Source of the DNA: Syngnathus acus
Lineage: Eukaryota > Chordata > Actinopteri > Syngnathiformes > Syngnathidae
DNA length: 64,000 nt
Assembly (NCBI RefSeq): GCF_901709675.1
Contig: NC_051092.1
Coordinates: 6,948,491-7,012,490 of the forward strand
Reading direction: 5' to 3'
The translations under genes and the position numbers were made by a program. The notes beneath the pieces were generated by a model. The model did not search any database. It worked only from the letters and a program-made list of their open reading frames with translations, and was not told the origin of the DNA. Below, piece after piece: positions 36,401 through 57,974 of this stretch. The first letter of the stretch is position 1. Every line of letters begins with the position of its first letter.

Positions 36401-38829
36401 TATGGATGGATGGATGGATGGATGGATGGATGGATGGATGGATGGATGGATGGACGGACGGACGGACGGACGGATGGATCTTTGCTGTTGAATTTTTATT
36501 GTATTTCTTAAATAGATGTTCATAATAGATAATTGATAACAATAACTAGAAAAGGTCATTTCAAGGTTTTGGGGGTGGATGATGATGTACTGTTTTTTAT
36601 TCTTGATAATACACGGTTACCTTGGTAACCCCAGCTTTTTGGGGGGGCCAGACACCATCCTTCATTCAGTATGGATATATAGCAATACTCGGATAAATAT
36701 ATTTTTAAAAAGTCTGACAGCTCATGTATATTGAATTGGTAAAGACAAAAGGATATTTTGGCTATAACTATAGTTAGTTTTATCAAAACAAGATCTCGGT
36801 CTTGCTTTTGTTTTCTTAAAAGCATTTTTGCTTTTAGTAGGTTTTGTGAAAAACAACGTTTGTCAATTTTACTTTGAGTTTCTTTAGTTTTTGTTAACCT
36901 TGCATCCAATTTGGTCGCAGAGAACAACCCCAATAGACTTGTTTAATGTGTGAGTCGTCTCATTTGCAATGCACAAGGGGTTTTGGGGGTTGTCTCACAA
37001 ACTTTGGACCCAAAAGACCCAAAAAGAACAATTTGACTCTCAGACTGTCTTTGATCATCCTGGAGCTAATCAATGGGCAAGCCTTTGCTTTTCTGGTTAT
37101 TTTTCTATCCATTTTGATGGTTGTTTTCCATTTTCTTCCATGTGTCTCTGCATTTCATTTTGTTCATTTTAAAGCATTGGAAATCCTTGTAGATGAACAG
37201 CCTATAATTTTTTGCACGTGTAGAAGTTTTCCCCTCTCCAATCAACTTTTTAATGAAACTATGTGATCTTTCTGAACAATGTCTTGAACGTCCCATTTTA
37301 CTCAAGCTTTCGAAGAGAAAAGCGTGTTCACATATTCACACCTGTTTGTTCCACAAAATTGACAAACTCACTGACTGAATGCCGCACTACCATTATTGTG
37401 AACACCCCCTTTTATACTTTTTTCCTTCAAATAACCCAATTTCACAGCCTCAGTGTGCATATCATAAATGTTTGGTCTTTTTGGATTTACCTTGTTAGCC
37501 ATGTAACCATTTTTTTTTTTAGTCTCTTTTTAGCGCTACTATTATTCTCAACACATCACATCCAGCCAAATACTATGTAAACGGATCTAAATTGGTTATT
37601 CAACATTAGTTATTCAATGGCCAGTCAGTCACCTGATCTTGACCCAGATTTAAGGTTTTCATTCACTGAACTTAAGGCAACTGTGAAGGAAGCAAATTCC
37701 ATTCAAGCACACAGATGGTGGCTTTTTTTTTTTTTTACATTTGAGCCATCGAAAACGGGGAGCCTTATAATTGGCTAGATAGTGCATAAATAGAAAATAA
37801 AACACATTGGACAAATACTGGAACAAAAGTTATCTTGTTCATAAATAGATGCTGCTGATCGAAAATTTAAATATAGAGTCAACATCCTACTCACATTTTT
37901 CCAGCTGATCATCCACAATAACAAGGAAGGCCACGGAGATCATAAAAAGGTTGAAAACGAAGCAGATTTCACACAGCTGACCGATGGCTGGGCCACACAC
38001 CTCCTTTACCACTGCCTGGTAGGTGCATTGGCCACTGATGGACGACGAGTAGCCCAGGATGATCAAACCACTGACCAGGAACACCACAGAGCCCTGAGTG
38101 CAAAAAGTTTTTTAAAAAAAAAAAATGATAAAAAGATTGCACTGATACCTCTAAGTTCATAATGTCATCATGAGATTTTGGAAAAAAAATAGCATCGGTT
38201 TTTGATAGTGTCATTTACAAGTACACTAACCGAGAGAGTAACCATAAAATTATTTGAATTCCTGGCAACAGCTTCATAAGATCCGCTTTAATTTCGCATG
38301 TGAAAAGTATTATGTCCAGTTCAGGGAAACGCTGAAAGTGCGGATATGTTTTTTCCTGGTTACATGGTGGATGGGAAGTATGCAGCTGGGTGCTGAACCT
38401 TTATGCAAGGACCTTTATACCACCATTTGAAATAAATATATACAGCGACATAATCATAATAAAAAAAAATAAAATCTTAATCCTGTAGAAGTTAAAATGC
38501 TGACATTGGAGGTTACAGTCCATCAAAACACCAACAATGCCAAAAACAACATGACACAACAAATAGTCAACAGCTATTGCCTGTGTTCTAATTAAACATA
38601 GATAAATGTGAACAATACCCACCAGCTCCACAGTGATTGCGTTGTGGATGCCACCGGCTCTCTCAAAAGCCCATGGGAAATTTAGTAACCCAGCGCCCAG
38701 GGCAGACTTGAGCATGATGAAGATGGCCCCCAGAGAGCCAAGCCGGGACCCGGCCAGATCCACCCGGGGTTTGGCTGATGCTGAAGCCAACAGGCTGATG
38801 CTCTCTCTGGCTAACTCCTCCATATTCAT
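22527..38829 (-). CDS. SLC38A8: SLC38A8 (SNAT8) amino-acid transporter, complete
   Basis: Putative sodium-coupled neutral amino-acid transporter of the SLC38 (AAAP) family, a multi-pass plasma-membrane protein; human SLC38A8 loss causes foveal hypoplasia. Ten coding exons, - strand, in order: 38829-38623, 38093-37895, 36225-36069, 29987-29883, 29018-28967, 26156-26042, 25414-25267, 23861-23659, 23569-23518, 22629-22527 (stop TGA). Lengths total 1341 nt, 446 aa (human about 435), with every phase matching. Visible family marks: [14 protein letters not shown] at residues 42-55 (TM1), [10 protein letters not shown], the [12 protein letters not shown] exon junction, [24 protein letters not shown] and a C-terminal FGQST. 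Start: two in-frame ATGs two codons apart (38829 and 38823); the upstream one is used here and the reading frame stays open further 5'. Introns are heavily loaded with repeats. Tail-to-tail with NECAB2. Confidence 0.95.
23211..23382. mobile_element. 172-bp TACCGTA-type MITE in SLC38A8 intron 9
   Basis: Starts TACCGTATTTTCCGCACTAT and ends with its exact inverted complement. Interior repeats the GGTGCGC / GCGCACC motif. Too short to code. Superfamily not assigned. Confidence 0.8.
23439..23483 (+). repeat. Tandem duplication, 21-bp unit
   Basis: Two adjacent copies of CCAGCAGACATGTGACATAA, 35 bp from SLC38A8 exon 9. Confidence 0.8.
24008..25243. mobile_element. 1.2-kb TACCGTA-type TIR element in SLC38A8 intron 7
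   Basis: Starts TACCGTAATTTTCGGACTAT and ends with the inverted complement at 25243. Related in ends to the element at 23211. Interior is GC-rich: two direct copies of a roughly 120-bp block (24671-24925), a CRE-like 14-mer array (24968-25063), and a short pogo-like end fragment at 25085-25130 (CAGTAATCCCTTGC). No transposase. The right end lies only 23 bp from the exon 7 donor. Confidence 0.75.
24968..25068 (+). repeat. Tandem 14-mer array rich in TGACGTC
   Basis: Six copies of GTCGCGCTGCTGAC, two followed by CGCGAC spacers. Each junction forms TGACGTC or GCGACGTC, a CRE-like palindrome core. Very CpG-rich compared with surroundings. Confidence 0.85.
29821..29843 (+). repeat. (CA)n microsatellite
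   Basis: Eleven CA units, 40 bp from SLC38A8 exon 4. Confidence 0.85.
30390..30422 (+). repeat. (AAT)n microsatellite
   Basis: About eleven ATA/AAT triplets in SLC38A8 intron 3. Confidence 0.9.
31105..31320. repeat. Irregular GAACGAGTCAGTGAG-type subrepeats
   Basis: Repeated CCCGTTC(A/G)CGAACGAG palindromes and GAACG(A/G)(A/G)TCAGTGAG words, spaced about 60-75 bp. Looks like part of an interspersed repeat; family not recognised. Confidence 0.45.
31763..32112. mobile_element. Fold-back element with ~70-bp arms
   Basis: Left arm 31763-31840 contains GGTACACCTCATGGACAC, CAATAGGTACAC and CGAGGTAAAA. The right arm 32045-32112 carries the same words inverted. The 200-bp centre holds a tRNA-like promoter on the - strand. 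The GGTACAC words recur in the neighbouring 235-bp satellite, so both may share an origin. Confidence 0.65.
31858..31924 (-). ncRNA. tRNA-like segment (A and B box)
   Basis: On the - strand, TAGCCGACTGG (A-box-like, 31906-31916) and GGTTCGACCCC (B box, 31862-31872) are spaced as in a tRNA. A full cloverleaf is not convincing. Could be a SINE head or tRNA pseudogene. Confidence 0.4.
32217..33633 (+). repeat. 235-bp satellite array, six hairpin units
   Basis: Six direct copies with an exact 235-bp period (unit landmark ATGGTCAAAGGTC at 32288, 32523, 32758, 32993, 33228, 33463). The first five differ by only a few bases; the sixth is diverged and joins the tRNA-like array. Each unit holds an inverted repeat with arms of about 36 bp (copy 1: 32354-32389 and 32410-32445) around a 20-bp loop; the arm core is CACCTGCGTGAAAAGTTTTA. 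The 68-codon ORF in every unit is a by-product. Confidence 0.95.
33809..33880 (-). tRNA. tRNA-like copy A, anticodon CTC (Glu), Gln-like body
   Basis: 72 nt. Acceptor GGTTTCA pairs with TGAGACC (one G-U). Anticodon arm CTGGA-CTCTCAC-CCCAG with one mismatch; loop equals that of tRNA-Glu(CTC). T arm has one mismatch. D stem is weak. B box GGTTCAAATCC present. Body and acceptor resemble tRNA-Gln. May be a pseudogene. Confidence 0.6.
34005..34077 (-). tRNA. tRNA-like copy B, anticodon CTC
   Basis: Same layout. T stem CTGGG/CCCGG pairs fully, but the acceptor has an extra base and mispairs. CTCTCAC anticodon loop. Probably a pseudogene or repeat unit. Confidence 0.5.
34201..34273 (-). tRNA. tRNA-like copy C, anticodon CTC, degenerate
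   Basis: Same layout with changes in acceptor 3' side (ends GAGACAA) and T arm. Loop CTCTCAC kept. Likely pseudogene. Confidence 0.45.
34397..34469 (-). tRNA. tRNA-like copy D, anticodon CTC, degenerate
   Basis: Same layout; T arm good (CTGGG/CCCAG) but acceptor pairing is broken (ends ATGACCC). Loop CTCTCAC kept. Likely pseudogene. Confidence 0.45.
34507..35318 (+). repeat. Interstitial telomeric sequence, degenerate (CCCTAA)n
   Basis: About 0.8 kb of CCCTAA units mixed with CCCTAGCTCTAA and CCCTACCTCTAA variants; C-rich strand on +. It interrupts one 196-bp tRNA-like unit: unit sequence stops at TTTTATGGA (34506) and resumes at ATGGTTATAT (35331). Confidence 0.95.
35392..35463 (-). tRNA. 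tRNA-like copy E, anticodon CTC, Gln-type acceptor
   Basis: 72 nt. Acceptor GGTTCCA/TGGGACC pairs as in vertebrate tRNA-Gln. Anticodon loop CTCTCAC (Glu type). T arm has two mismatches. B box GTTTCGAATCC is close to consensus. Beyond the telomeric block. Confidence 0.55.
35523..35630. mobile_element. Short hAT-like MITE
   Basis: Starts CAGTGGTCTCCAACCTTTTT, ends GGTTGGGAAACACTG, imperfect inverted ends about 108 bp apart. Flanking octamers do not match, so the copy is old or truncated. Confidence 0.5.
35964..36042 (+). repeat. (TG)n compound microsatellite next to SLC38A8 exon 3
   Basis: TG run with GCGTG/CATG interruptions. Its end is about 25 bp from the exon 3 donor (36068-36063 on -). 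Confidence 0.9.
36402..36478 (+). repeat. (GGAT)n-(GGAC)n tetranucleotide array
   Basis: About thirteen ATGG units, then five GGAC units, then GGAT again, in SLC38A8 intron 2. Confidence 0.95.
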
Positions 38830-39241
38830 CCACCGGGAAACACAGTGGGACGGACAAAGGCTACATGCATTCAAGCCACATGAACTAGCGGCCGGGGCAC
38901 GGCCCTTATCATCGAGAGGAGCGCGTGAGCACTGAAGCTGAGGAGAGTGTGTGAAGAGCTCAAGTGAAAGGATGGAAGGTGGGAGGGGTGGACCCTAATT
39001 AGAAAACTGATGGTGCCTTCAGGCGCTACTCTGTGCTCTGAATTACAACCACTACATCTTATGATGGTGATGATGATCATGATTAGCCATCTGTTGTTGT
39101 AAAGCTTATCCTCCACAAGAGCTGGAAGTACCCCAGCTGACTTTGAGCAAGAGTCTGGATACACCCTGAAATGAAACCCCCACCCTTACTACTATTAGTA
39201 GTAGTATTGGTAGTAGTATGAGTATTTTGGCTGAACATTTC

Positions 39242-39380
39242 ACTTACTGATTGCATCATCTGACTTACTGATTGCATCATGACTTGATGCAATTTGTAGT
39301 GTTTTGTCCTGATCGTTTGGCTGATCATCTTACTTACTGATTGCATCATGACTTGATGCAATTTGTAGTATTTGGTCCTC
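39242..39380 (+). repeat. 69-bp tandem duplication with dyad
   Basis: Two copies (from 39263 and 39332) plus a 20-bp partial at 39242. Each carries TTGCATCATGACTTGATGCA, whose ends are inverted complements. Confidence 0.8.
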
Positions 39381-39748
39381 CCGTTTGTTTTACAAGTAAT
39401 TACACTGACACCGATAGAAGGCATCATGTGCTTGTGTTTGACAATGTAAATTTGAAAGAATTCAAAACAATTCAGTATTTTAGTTCAGCCTAATTTTTGC
39501 TGAAGTTTATTGACCATCAAATACTCTCCAATCCTGCTTTTGACACCTACAGAAAGCGATGGCTGAAAGTTCGTTTTATCATTTCTATCTTTGGGGATGA
39601 TCGTTTAAATATACATAATGTGAGATGATAAATTAAGCTTGCTAGTTTGGGACAAATGGGATTTGTATACTGTAAACGGAGGGATTGGTGTACTGAGAAT
39701 GTTTCTGTATTGTGGATTTCACTTACTGTCAGGGTGGTCTGGAACACA

Positions 39749-39808
39749 CACCCACATACATGCTCGCACGCACACATACACACACACACTCACACACGCA
39801 CAAACACA
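39749..39808 (+). repeat. (CA)n compound microsatellite
   Basis: CACACA with GCTCG, TACA and GCACAA interruptions. Confidence 0.85.
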
Positions 39809-40329
39809 CGTGGCTCAGTGAGATACGATCTGAAGGAAAATTAGTCTTCTAATTACTAAATCATAGGAAGAAGCTGGATTACCCTCACAGATAGAACATT
39901 AAGCAATCTGCAAACTCCACAAAGGAATACCGGAGTTCATCTGAACCCCTTACCTGAGTACTGTGAGCTAGATGTGCTCACTGCTTGACCACCATACAAT
40001 TTGGTTGAATAGAAAAACTTATTTGGCAATCATTTTTATTAAAAGAAATTGGGTTATAATGGCCAAATACAATCAATTAGGTCAATGTTTCTTCATCCTG
40101 ATGTCAATGAATGTATAAATGCCCACAGGGTGGATGGCAAACTGCTCTACACATTAGAGAGCTCGATAGTGGCTGACAAGAGAACTTTGATTATGACCCA
40201 ACTATTTATGGCTAAACAGTACTATAAATAGAATGGTGGAGGAACGACTCATAAATTTAGACTTTCTTGAGAAACATTTGTGAGAAACATTTGATCTAGC
40301 AACTCCCAAAGGAATTCAATGCATCATAC

Positions 40330-41015
40330 AACTTGAAGAAGGCCCAGCGCCGCCTGTACTTCCTTCGGAAACTCAGGCGAGCGGGGACTCCTCCGGCCGT
40401 CATGACTACTTTTTACCGCGGCACCATTGAGAGCGTCCTCTCCAGCAGTATTGCTGTCTGGGGTGGCAGCTGCACTGACCAAGACTTGAAGGCCCTGCAG
40501 CGCATTGTGAAAACGGCTAGTAAGACTATTGGTGCTTCTCTCCCCTCCTTGAAGGACATTTACACCTCCCATCTCACCCGCAAGGCGACCAAGATTGTGA
40601 GGGATGTGAGTCACCCCGCTCACTCTTTGTTTGAGCTTCTGCCCTCTGGGAGGCGGTACAGGAGCCTGCGCTCCCGCACCACCAGACTTTCCAACAGCTT
40701 CGTACTCCAGGCTGTTAGGATCCTGAACTCGCTCCCCCTTTCAGCGTAGCGTCCTGTTCTTGCTGTATGCTCACTGGCTCGGTTTTGCCCCTCATGTTCA
40801 ATGGGTTATTGGTCTGTTTTTATTCATCGCTCATTTTATTAGATTTATTTATTATTTATTATTTATGGTTGTGCCTTCTTGTTTTTGTATTGTGTCGCCT
40901 ACTTGTATGTCTCGTCACCGTGGGATGGAGGAAACGGAATTTCGGTTTCTTTGTGTGTCTTGACATATGAAGGGATTGACAATAAAGCTGACTTTGACTT
41001 TGACTTTGACTTTGA
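40330..41015 (+). mobile_element. 5'-truncated L2-like LINE, intact C-terminal RT ORF
   Basis: An open frame at 40333-40749 encodes the C-terminal end of a LINE ORF2: RRLYFLRKLRRAG, TFYRGTIESVL, LPSLKDIYTS, SHPAHSLFELLPSGRRYRSL. No stops or frameshifts, so the insertion looks recent. A 3' UTR ends with AATAAAG and a short ACTTTG tandem tail (about 40990-41013), typical of L2/CR1-group elements. Catalytic RT and endonuclease parts are missing. Confidence 0.8.
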
Positions 41016-42434
41016 TATAAAAATAAACCAACAAGAGCAGGCCAGAGCCACTGATGATGACCATGGTTTACTTTTTATATTATGTTCTATTACAATCAGA
41101 GTCAGACAGCAACACTCGCTGCTCGATTCCAGATTGTGTAAACGGGTCAGGGAAAATGGCTCAAGATGCTGCAATTGTAATCTTAAGGTTTGGACAGGAT
41201 GTCTCTGAATGGCTTAAGTGGTCACGGGTCGCAGGTATTAAAGTCGAGATCTAAGTAAGGTCACAATTTAAATATCTTTTCTGGATCACATGACGCATCT
41301 TATAATCTTTCTGGGGTTTGGTCAGCCCTCTTGTGTTTAGTGTGATCGTAAAGGCTGCAGGAGCTGAACTGGAGAGGCTGGTGGGGAGAAAGGTTCAACA
41401 TGCCGCCACGGTGTCTCTTTCAACTGCCTGTTCAGTATGTGAGCAGTTGACCTGATTGGCCAGACAGGAACATTCTGGCACCTGGGAACCTTGGAGCGAA
41501 GAGGGCATGTGACCTCCACTCACCACCAGCTTTCCCAAATCTTGTTAGAACAGCGAGCTGGCCTCAGAGTCAATTCCCACTTTCCCAAGGTTCCTGGGGA
41601 GATTAGTTCTCCGCCACGGACGGGTGACAAATTCACAAGCTGACCTGGCCTATTAGGCTTGCAAAAGCAGTCTGTCAGGGCTCAGACCTGTTGCACACAG
41701 ATGCACATCACCTCTGATGAAGTCAACCTGCATCACTGATTTGAGCTGATAACCAATACTAAACCCCTGTGTGACAAATGACAATCAATTCAGACTCTTA
41801 TCAGCAAGCTGCAAGAAACAGATAAAAATTCTTCTAAATTATACATCATGCTAACAATTATTTGGGTAACCTTAGTGATATTTCATGTGACAATCCTTCC
41901 CTTCTCTTAGATTTTAATGAGTTGTATGCTAAATGCTTGCTTATTTATATTATGCTAAAAAAAAAAAAAGCAACTTGCATTCTCTGTGATCATACAAGAA
42001 GCCATTGCAACTCAAAAAAAAAAAATACTCCATTTGCAATAATTGCTGCCCCTGCAAACTTCAGACAGATAATGGCCAAAGAAAGAGAAAGTGGAACAGC
42101 TCATTTTACTTGTACACAAAGTGCTGCTGGGGGATTGTAGGTTGATTGAAGTTTGTGCATGCTCCAGTTTTCTCAGCCAATGGAGAATGTGGTCACACCA
42201 AATTAAACATGGAAAGAATGTCAGAAAGCGAGGGATATTTCTCACGCTAAATAGCAAGTTGTTCATACAAATACAAACGTATGCATGAGGTACCCACAAA
42301 GAAAACAAAGGTTGCATGCATGTAATGTGACATGGAGGTTGAGTTTCATTGTCCTAAAAGACAACAGCAAACACTACCACCATTAATCGGTGCTTGCTTC
42401 GGCGTAAAATACAGAGTATGTTTCATTATGCTTT

Positions 42435-42440
42435 TTTATT
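42435..42440 (-). terminator. Candidate MBTPS1 polyadenylation signal
   Basis: AATAAA on the - strand about 570 nt past the MBTPS1 stop at 43011; a plausible 3' UTR length. No transcript evidence. Confidence 0.35.
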
Positions 42441-43010
42441 TTCACTTGAAGTATTTTAACATCTCTCACTGCTGAGATCAACAGAACATGTAAACAGAAT
42501 ATTTTCCAAAGTTCAATAATAGGAAAAGAAAGTAATAAACAACAACAAAAAAACAGGCCCAGAAACATTTTAATGTAGGCTATGCATGAGGTGCTTCTTT
42601 TGTGTATGCTTATTTTAGGAACAGTTTGTGTATGCTGGTATGACTACGTACGTGACGATTTAAACAAATTTAATAAATATAAAAAGAAAGACATTACACT
42701 TTGGTCAAATAATATTGAGCAGAGCTGAAAAGGTTAAAACGGCTTTCCAGAACAGAACTCAGCTGTGTGTTGCAAGACAGTTCATGACACCACAACACAC
42801 AGAGCTTGAAAGGAAATTCGGCACAAAAAACTGTCACATTCAAGACATTTGTTACACACAAATTATAGTAGAGACTCCAATTGTTGAACACATCTTCCTC
42901 AAGACACCATTGAAGTTTGGTTGAACTCCACACGTTCAAGGTTATTGTTCCTTAAGCAATGTACACGATATGGAGGCACACCCCGTTGCTCAACCACATG
43001 TCCAAATTGG

Positions 43011-53895
<10,885 letters not shown>

Positions 53896-54449
53896 TTTGC
53901 GTAGTGAAGCTGCACAGATTATGTGTTATCCCTATGAAACTCTGTTGCGGTTTTTAGTTTTGAGCAGTTAAAACCTGTTTCAAGGTCAGGGGAATGAAAC
54001 TGCATATCTGGTCCACAGCTCCAAAAGTGAGTCCATAATGAAAGCGTTCTGAGCAGCTAAAATAATTTCTTTCTGCGTTTTCTCTCCATGGTGCTGGGCT
54101 AAGGTGGAGTTCAGTGACACCGCCAGAGTGGGAACACAGCTGCCATGCTGAGAAAGGAGGGGATGTGTTCGAAAAGCTGGAAGATGGCGGGAGAAGCGAT
54201 GAAGATAGAGTTGACATTTATCAACGCTGTCCTTTATTTAAACCTGGAGAAAAATGAGAAAACAAAAGTCAAGCTATAGTGACGTACGGCCAAAATCCAA
54301 TGCATTGGAAAATAGAAAATGCTTTTAACATATTACTTATGAATGATTATTTCAGTGTATGTTAATATATTTAACAAATAAATATTGATGATTATATCTG
54401 GATAATTTAAACATACAACAAAGGGAGCTCATGAAGCTGCAATTTATCC

Positions 54450-54575
54450 GCCACCTTTGTATTTGCTGGTGTTCATCTTTAAGACACAAAGCCAGCTGGA
54501 TGAGCTTCTCCATTTTTGTATTTGCTGGTGTTTATCTTTAAGACACGGAGCCAGCTGTATCCTCTTCTGCATGCT
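54450..54575 (+). repeat. ~59-bp tandem duplication
   Basis: Two diverged copies of TTGTATTTGCTGGTGTT followed by ATCTTTAAGACAC and AGCCAGCTG. Confidence 0.8.
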
Positions 54576-55245
54576 ATGATGAACCGAGAGGACTTCCGGT
54601 AATAACAAACCCGTATACTGACGTCACAGACATGCAAGGTAAAGGCAGTTTGTTCCAAAATGTGTGTTTAATAAGTGTTTTAATGCATGCTGAACGGATG
54701 TTCAACATTAACCACCCCTCTCATTCGAAATAAAATTTGGATCAGAATGGTCTTGATCTGATCGGAATATTCTCAGGTGTGTACATGAAGCATTTTTATT
54801 ACAATCAGATTTTTATTCCGAATAAATGCAAGTTGTCAGTGCGTCGAGTTTTCTTTTAAGTCGGTCTAGTTTTCTTGCATGTCTTCTGCATCCAGCCCTG
54901 CTCTCTGATGTTACTTGCATTTTTGTACATAAAAACTGCTAACTTTTCTAGTTCCATGTCATTTTGCTCCTCACATGACGGTGTGTACTAACCAGTCTCA
55001 AGAAAACAACAGACCCAGCATACTCAAACTGACCAAACTTCCTGGGTCAGTCCAATTTTAACCCAGCAGTTTCAAGGGTGTAAATGTCCATGTGCAGCCC
55101 AATCAATGATCCTTGGGCAACAAGAAAAGCAACCTTCTGGGACACTAAAAAACTGCAGCTGAAGCTCCATTTTACGTGTTTTGATTAATCGTAGAATAAG
55201 TGGCTGCTTTATTCTCTCTTCCATCCAATTCACATCACAATGACT

Positions 55246-55359
55246 TGCCGTCCTGAAAAAGGTTGATGTTCTCAACCTCAGTGTTGGGGGCACTGACTTT
55301 GTGGATCACCCGTTTGTTGGTAAGGTCAAACACTATATACTAGTTATTGAGTTGAAAAA
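55246..55359 (+). pseudogene. Inverted partial copy of MBTPS1 exon 7 plus intron flank
   Basis: 114 bp on + that align without gaps to the - strand of 50018-49905 (the 3' part of the subtilase exon at 50056-49940 and 35 bp of the following intron). By eye 14 differences, about 88% identity. The frame reads [20 protein letters not shown]; the true exon reads [20 protein letters not shown]. The copied donor site AAG|GTCA is kept. Intron bases are as conserved as exon bases, so it is a DNA-level duplication, not a retrocopy. Confidence 0.85.
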
Positions 55360-57974
55360 GGTAATGTAGTTAGTTAACGCAATTCCCAAATTCTGAACCC
55401 CAAAGTCCGCGTTAAAAAAAAAAAAAAAAGCAATCTTTAGCTGTATTCCCCTCTGAACAGCACCAGCGACAGTCCTGTCAGTTCACAAGTACACGCCAAA
55501 GAAGACAATGTTGCACATTTAGACACACCCACCTAGACACAAAGCCCCCATACATGCTTACACACTCGCCAAGAGCTACACTAACTACAAGTCAGGCCCA
55601 CAGTCATGAAGGGCAACATTCCTTGCAGTTTCTCGTCACGTATTGCTATATAAATGTGCTTTTTAGCTTGATTAGGTGTCTGATTGGGAATATGATCCAG
55701 AGTAATGCAGCAAATACTCTTTTTTAATTGCCTGGCTAGAAGCATATTATAAGCATGTAAAGCAGTGTATCAAGAATCAAGACGTGTATATATATAAAGC
55801 CCTCCCTAGAACAAACAAAAAATAATACTGCTGATATTTTGAAAACAGAACTGGCTTTTAGTAATTCAAAAGTCTGTGCCCATGGGTTCGTTAGCCTTTA
55901 CCAATTCAAGTGTAGTAAAGAAAGCAATCTATTCAATATTAATCAGATCTCAAGCGTCCAAGTTAACAATCAAAATATATAACGTTGCTGAGAAATTCGA
56001 TTGGATAGTTGATGCAAAGACCATATTTTATGTTTTTAATTTGTGCAATGTGCCTCTTGTACAAATGTCTTCTTTGGCATGCAATTTTTCAATTTCCCAT
56101 ATCTACTATTGCTGCTAAAACAATGCAAATTCATCCAACGTGGGGATAATAAAGGTTATATTTAAAATATTTATTATATTACGGCACTATTCCTTTAAGC
56201 AGCCCCCTCCTTTCAGCTGTGAGTTGCTCTCTGCTGTAACGTGGTTCCAGCCAGACCTGTGTGACAAGTGCACACAAGCACTTATTTGTGTTTTGCAACT
56301 GTGTTTAATTACCTTAGCAGTAAGCACGGCTTCCCATCTGATCATTCTACTTAAAAAAGTGTCGATTTTTCACTGCTGTTAAGGCCATTATAAGTGACAT
56401 TGGATGCATTAGCTATCCACACGCATATAGTACGTCGCAGAAGTTTTGCAAAATAGTGTGTAATAAGCATTCCCCAATCGGAACAGTGGGAAAACAGCGA
56501 GGTGATGCGGGCGTACAATTTGGGCATTTTTGTCACGCTGAGTAGTGCGCATGGAAGGCAATACAATGATGGAATCAACATGCATTACTTAGATTGAATG
56601 GTAGGGTCCAAATCTCTATCTTCGGGCAAATGCAGACCTAAAATTCAATATATTGTCTATACCATGCAATTGGGCTTGGAGTGTATCAAGTCGGTTCTGT
56701 CGACCGCAAGCATTGGTCGAAACAAAAACGCATGCCTTAAAAAATTGTTTTTTTTATTTATGAGCTAATAGTATATACCCTACTATCGCTACTGAGAACA
56801 CACCCTGTGGCGTGTGTAGACTTCATACTATTATATTGTTTTTGTTTGTCTAGTAATGCTTGTATGAATGGCTTTTAATTGAAATGGGTGCATCTTACAA
56901 ATTAGTGCAGCTCATGTTGAACAGGCTAAAACGCCTTGTCAGAGTTTGTTCGAACACAATTAAACTTGGGAGGAAAGCGTGATCTCGCACTAAATCGTAG
57001 CCATTGACCTGGGTAACAATTTGATCACTTTTCACACAGAGGATCTGACCGCAGGAAATAGGAATTCATTTACGTAGTGAGTTTTATGATGGTGACAGAT
57101 CAGGCCTTGAGTATAGTATTTGTACTTGTTGTTTTATTCCACCGCGGTAACAAACAAAAATGTGTTTGTGGGTTTTTTATCCGTTTTTTCTTTCCATTGA
57201 AAATTACTTCCCCAACAGTCTTGGTTATGCAGGAATTAAAACTTGCAGCTCAACATCTGCATCGGGGAAACGGGAATGTTGGTTGTTTGAATAAGTGGAT
57301 AGCTCTTTCACTGGTTCCTGGTCGGGGCAGGATCTATGACTAGATAACAATATTGCAGGGTTGTAAAAATAGGCCAGCGGTTTCAGAGAAAAATGTCAAT
57401 GCCAGGGGCAGGGAATCACTTGTCTTAACAGCAAATTTAGAAAGATGGCATCAAAGTCAAGCCAACTACGATTTAATAGCAAAATTACAGAATTATGATG
57501 ACATTTATTGGGACAGTACAAAACACGTCGGAACAAAAAGGGATACAAGTGCATGACTTCCAACGATTTAGTTATACTAACTTAAGTTTGTTTACTTCGA
57601 AGCAATCCAAATACACGCACACAATGAAGGTGTTGTATTTAATGAACATTACCGTGTAAGAACTGTTAAATCGTTTCTAGTATGGTTGAAAAAGAAAATA
57701 TCGGTTTACTCGGGAAAACAAGAAATCAAAACAAACAGGAAATACAATACCTGCATCGTCTGTGTAAACATTGCAACACTTTCCAAATGAAGCAAATGTC
57801 TAAAAATACCACGTGCACTGTAAAATATGTCAAGAGATTATCAACATTGTTAAATTAAAACAAAAGTGTGCAGAGAATTTTGACCCAGCAGACTATCACA
57901 TGTATACTATATGCTAGCTAGCGTAGTAGTCTTTTTCGGGAAACACTTCATGAAGCGATGACAATGTTACTCAC

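Larger units (their letters stand above)
38830..43010. other. SLC38A8-MBTPS1 spacer
   Basis: Holds the SLC38A8 5' flank, a duplicated dyad repeat (39242-39380), a CA microsatellite (39749-39808), a LINE 3' end (40330-41015) and the MBTPS1 3' UTR. No other gene seen. Confidence 0.6.
53910..57974. other. MBTPS1 long first intron
   Basis: About 4.1 kb if the 5' exon call is right. Contains a ~59-bp tandem duplication (54450-54575), an inverted copy of exon 7 (55246-55359), an A run near 55413 and otherwise AT-rich unique sequence. No coding gene seen. Confidence 0.55.

Noticed and set aside
41040-41650. Spacer after the LINE tail
   Set aside because: No ORF, RNA or repeat signature strong enough to call.
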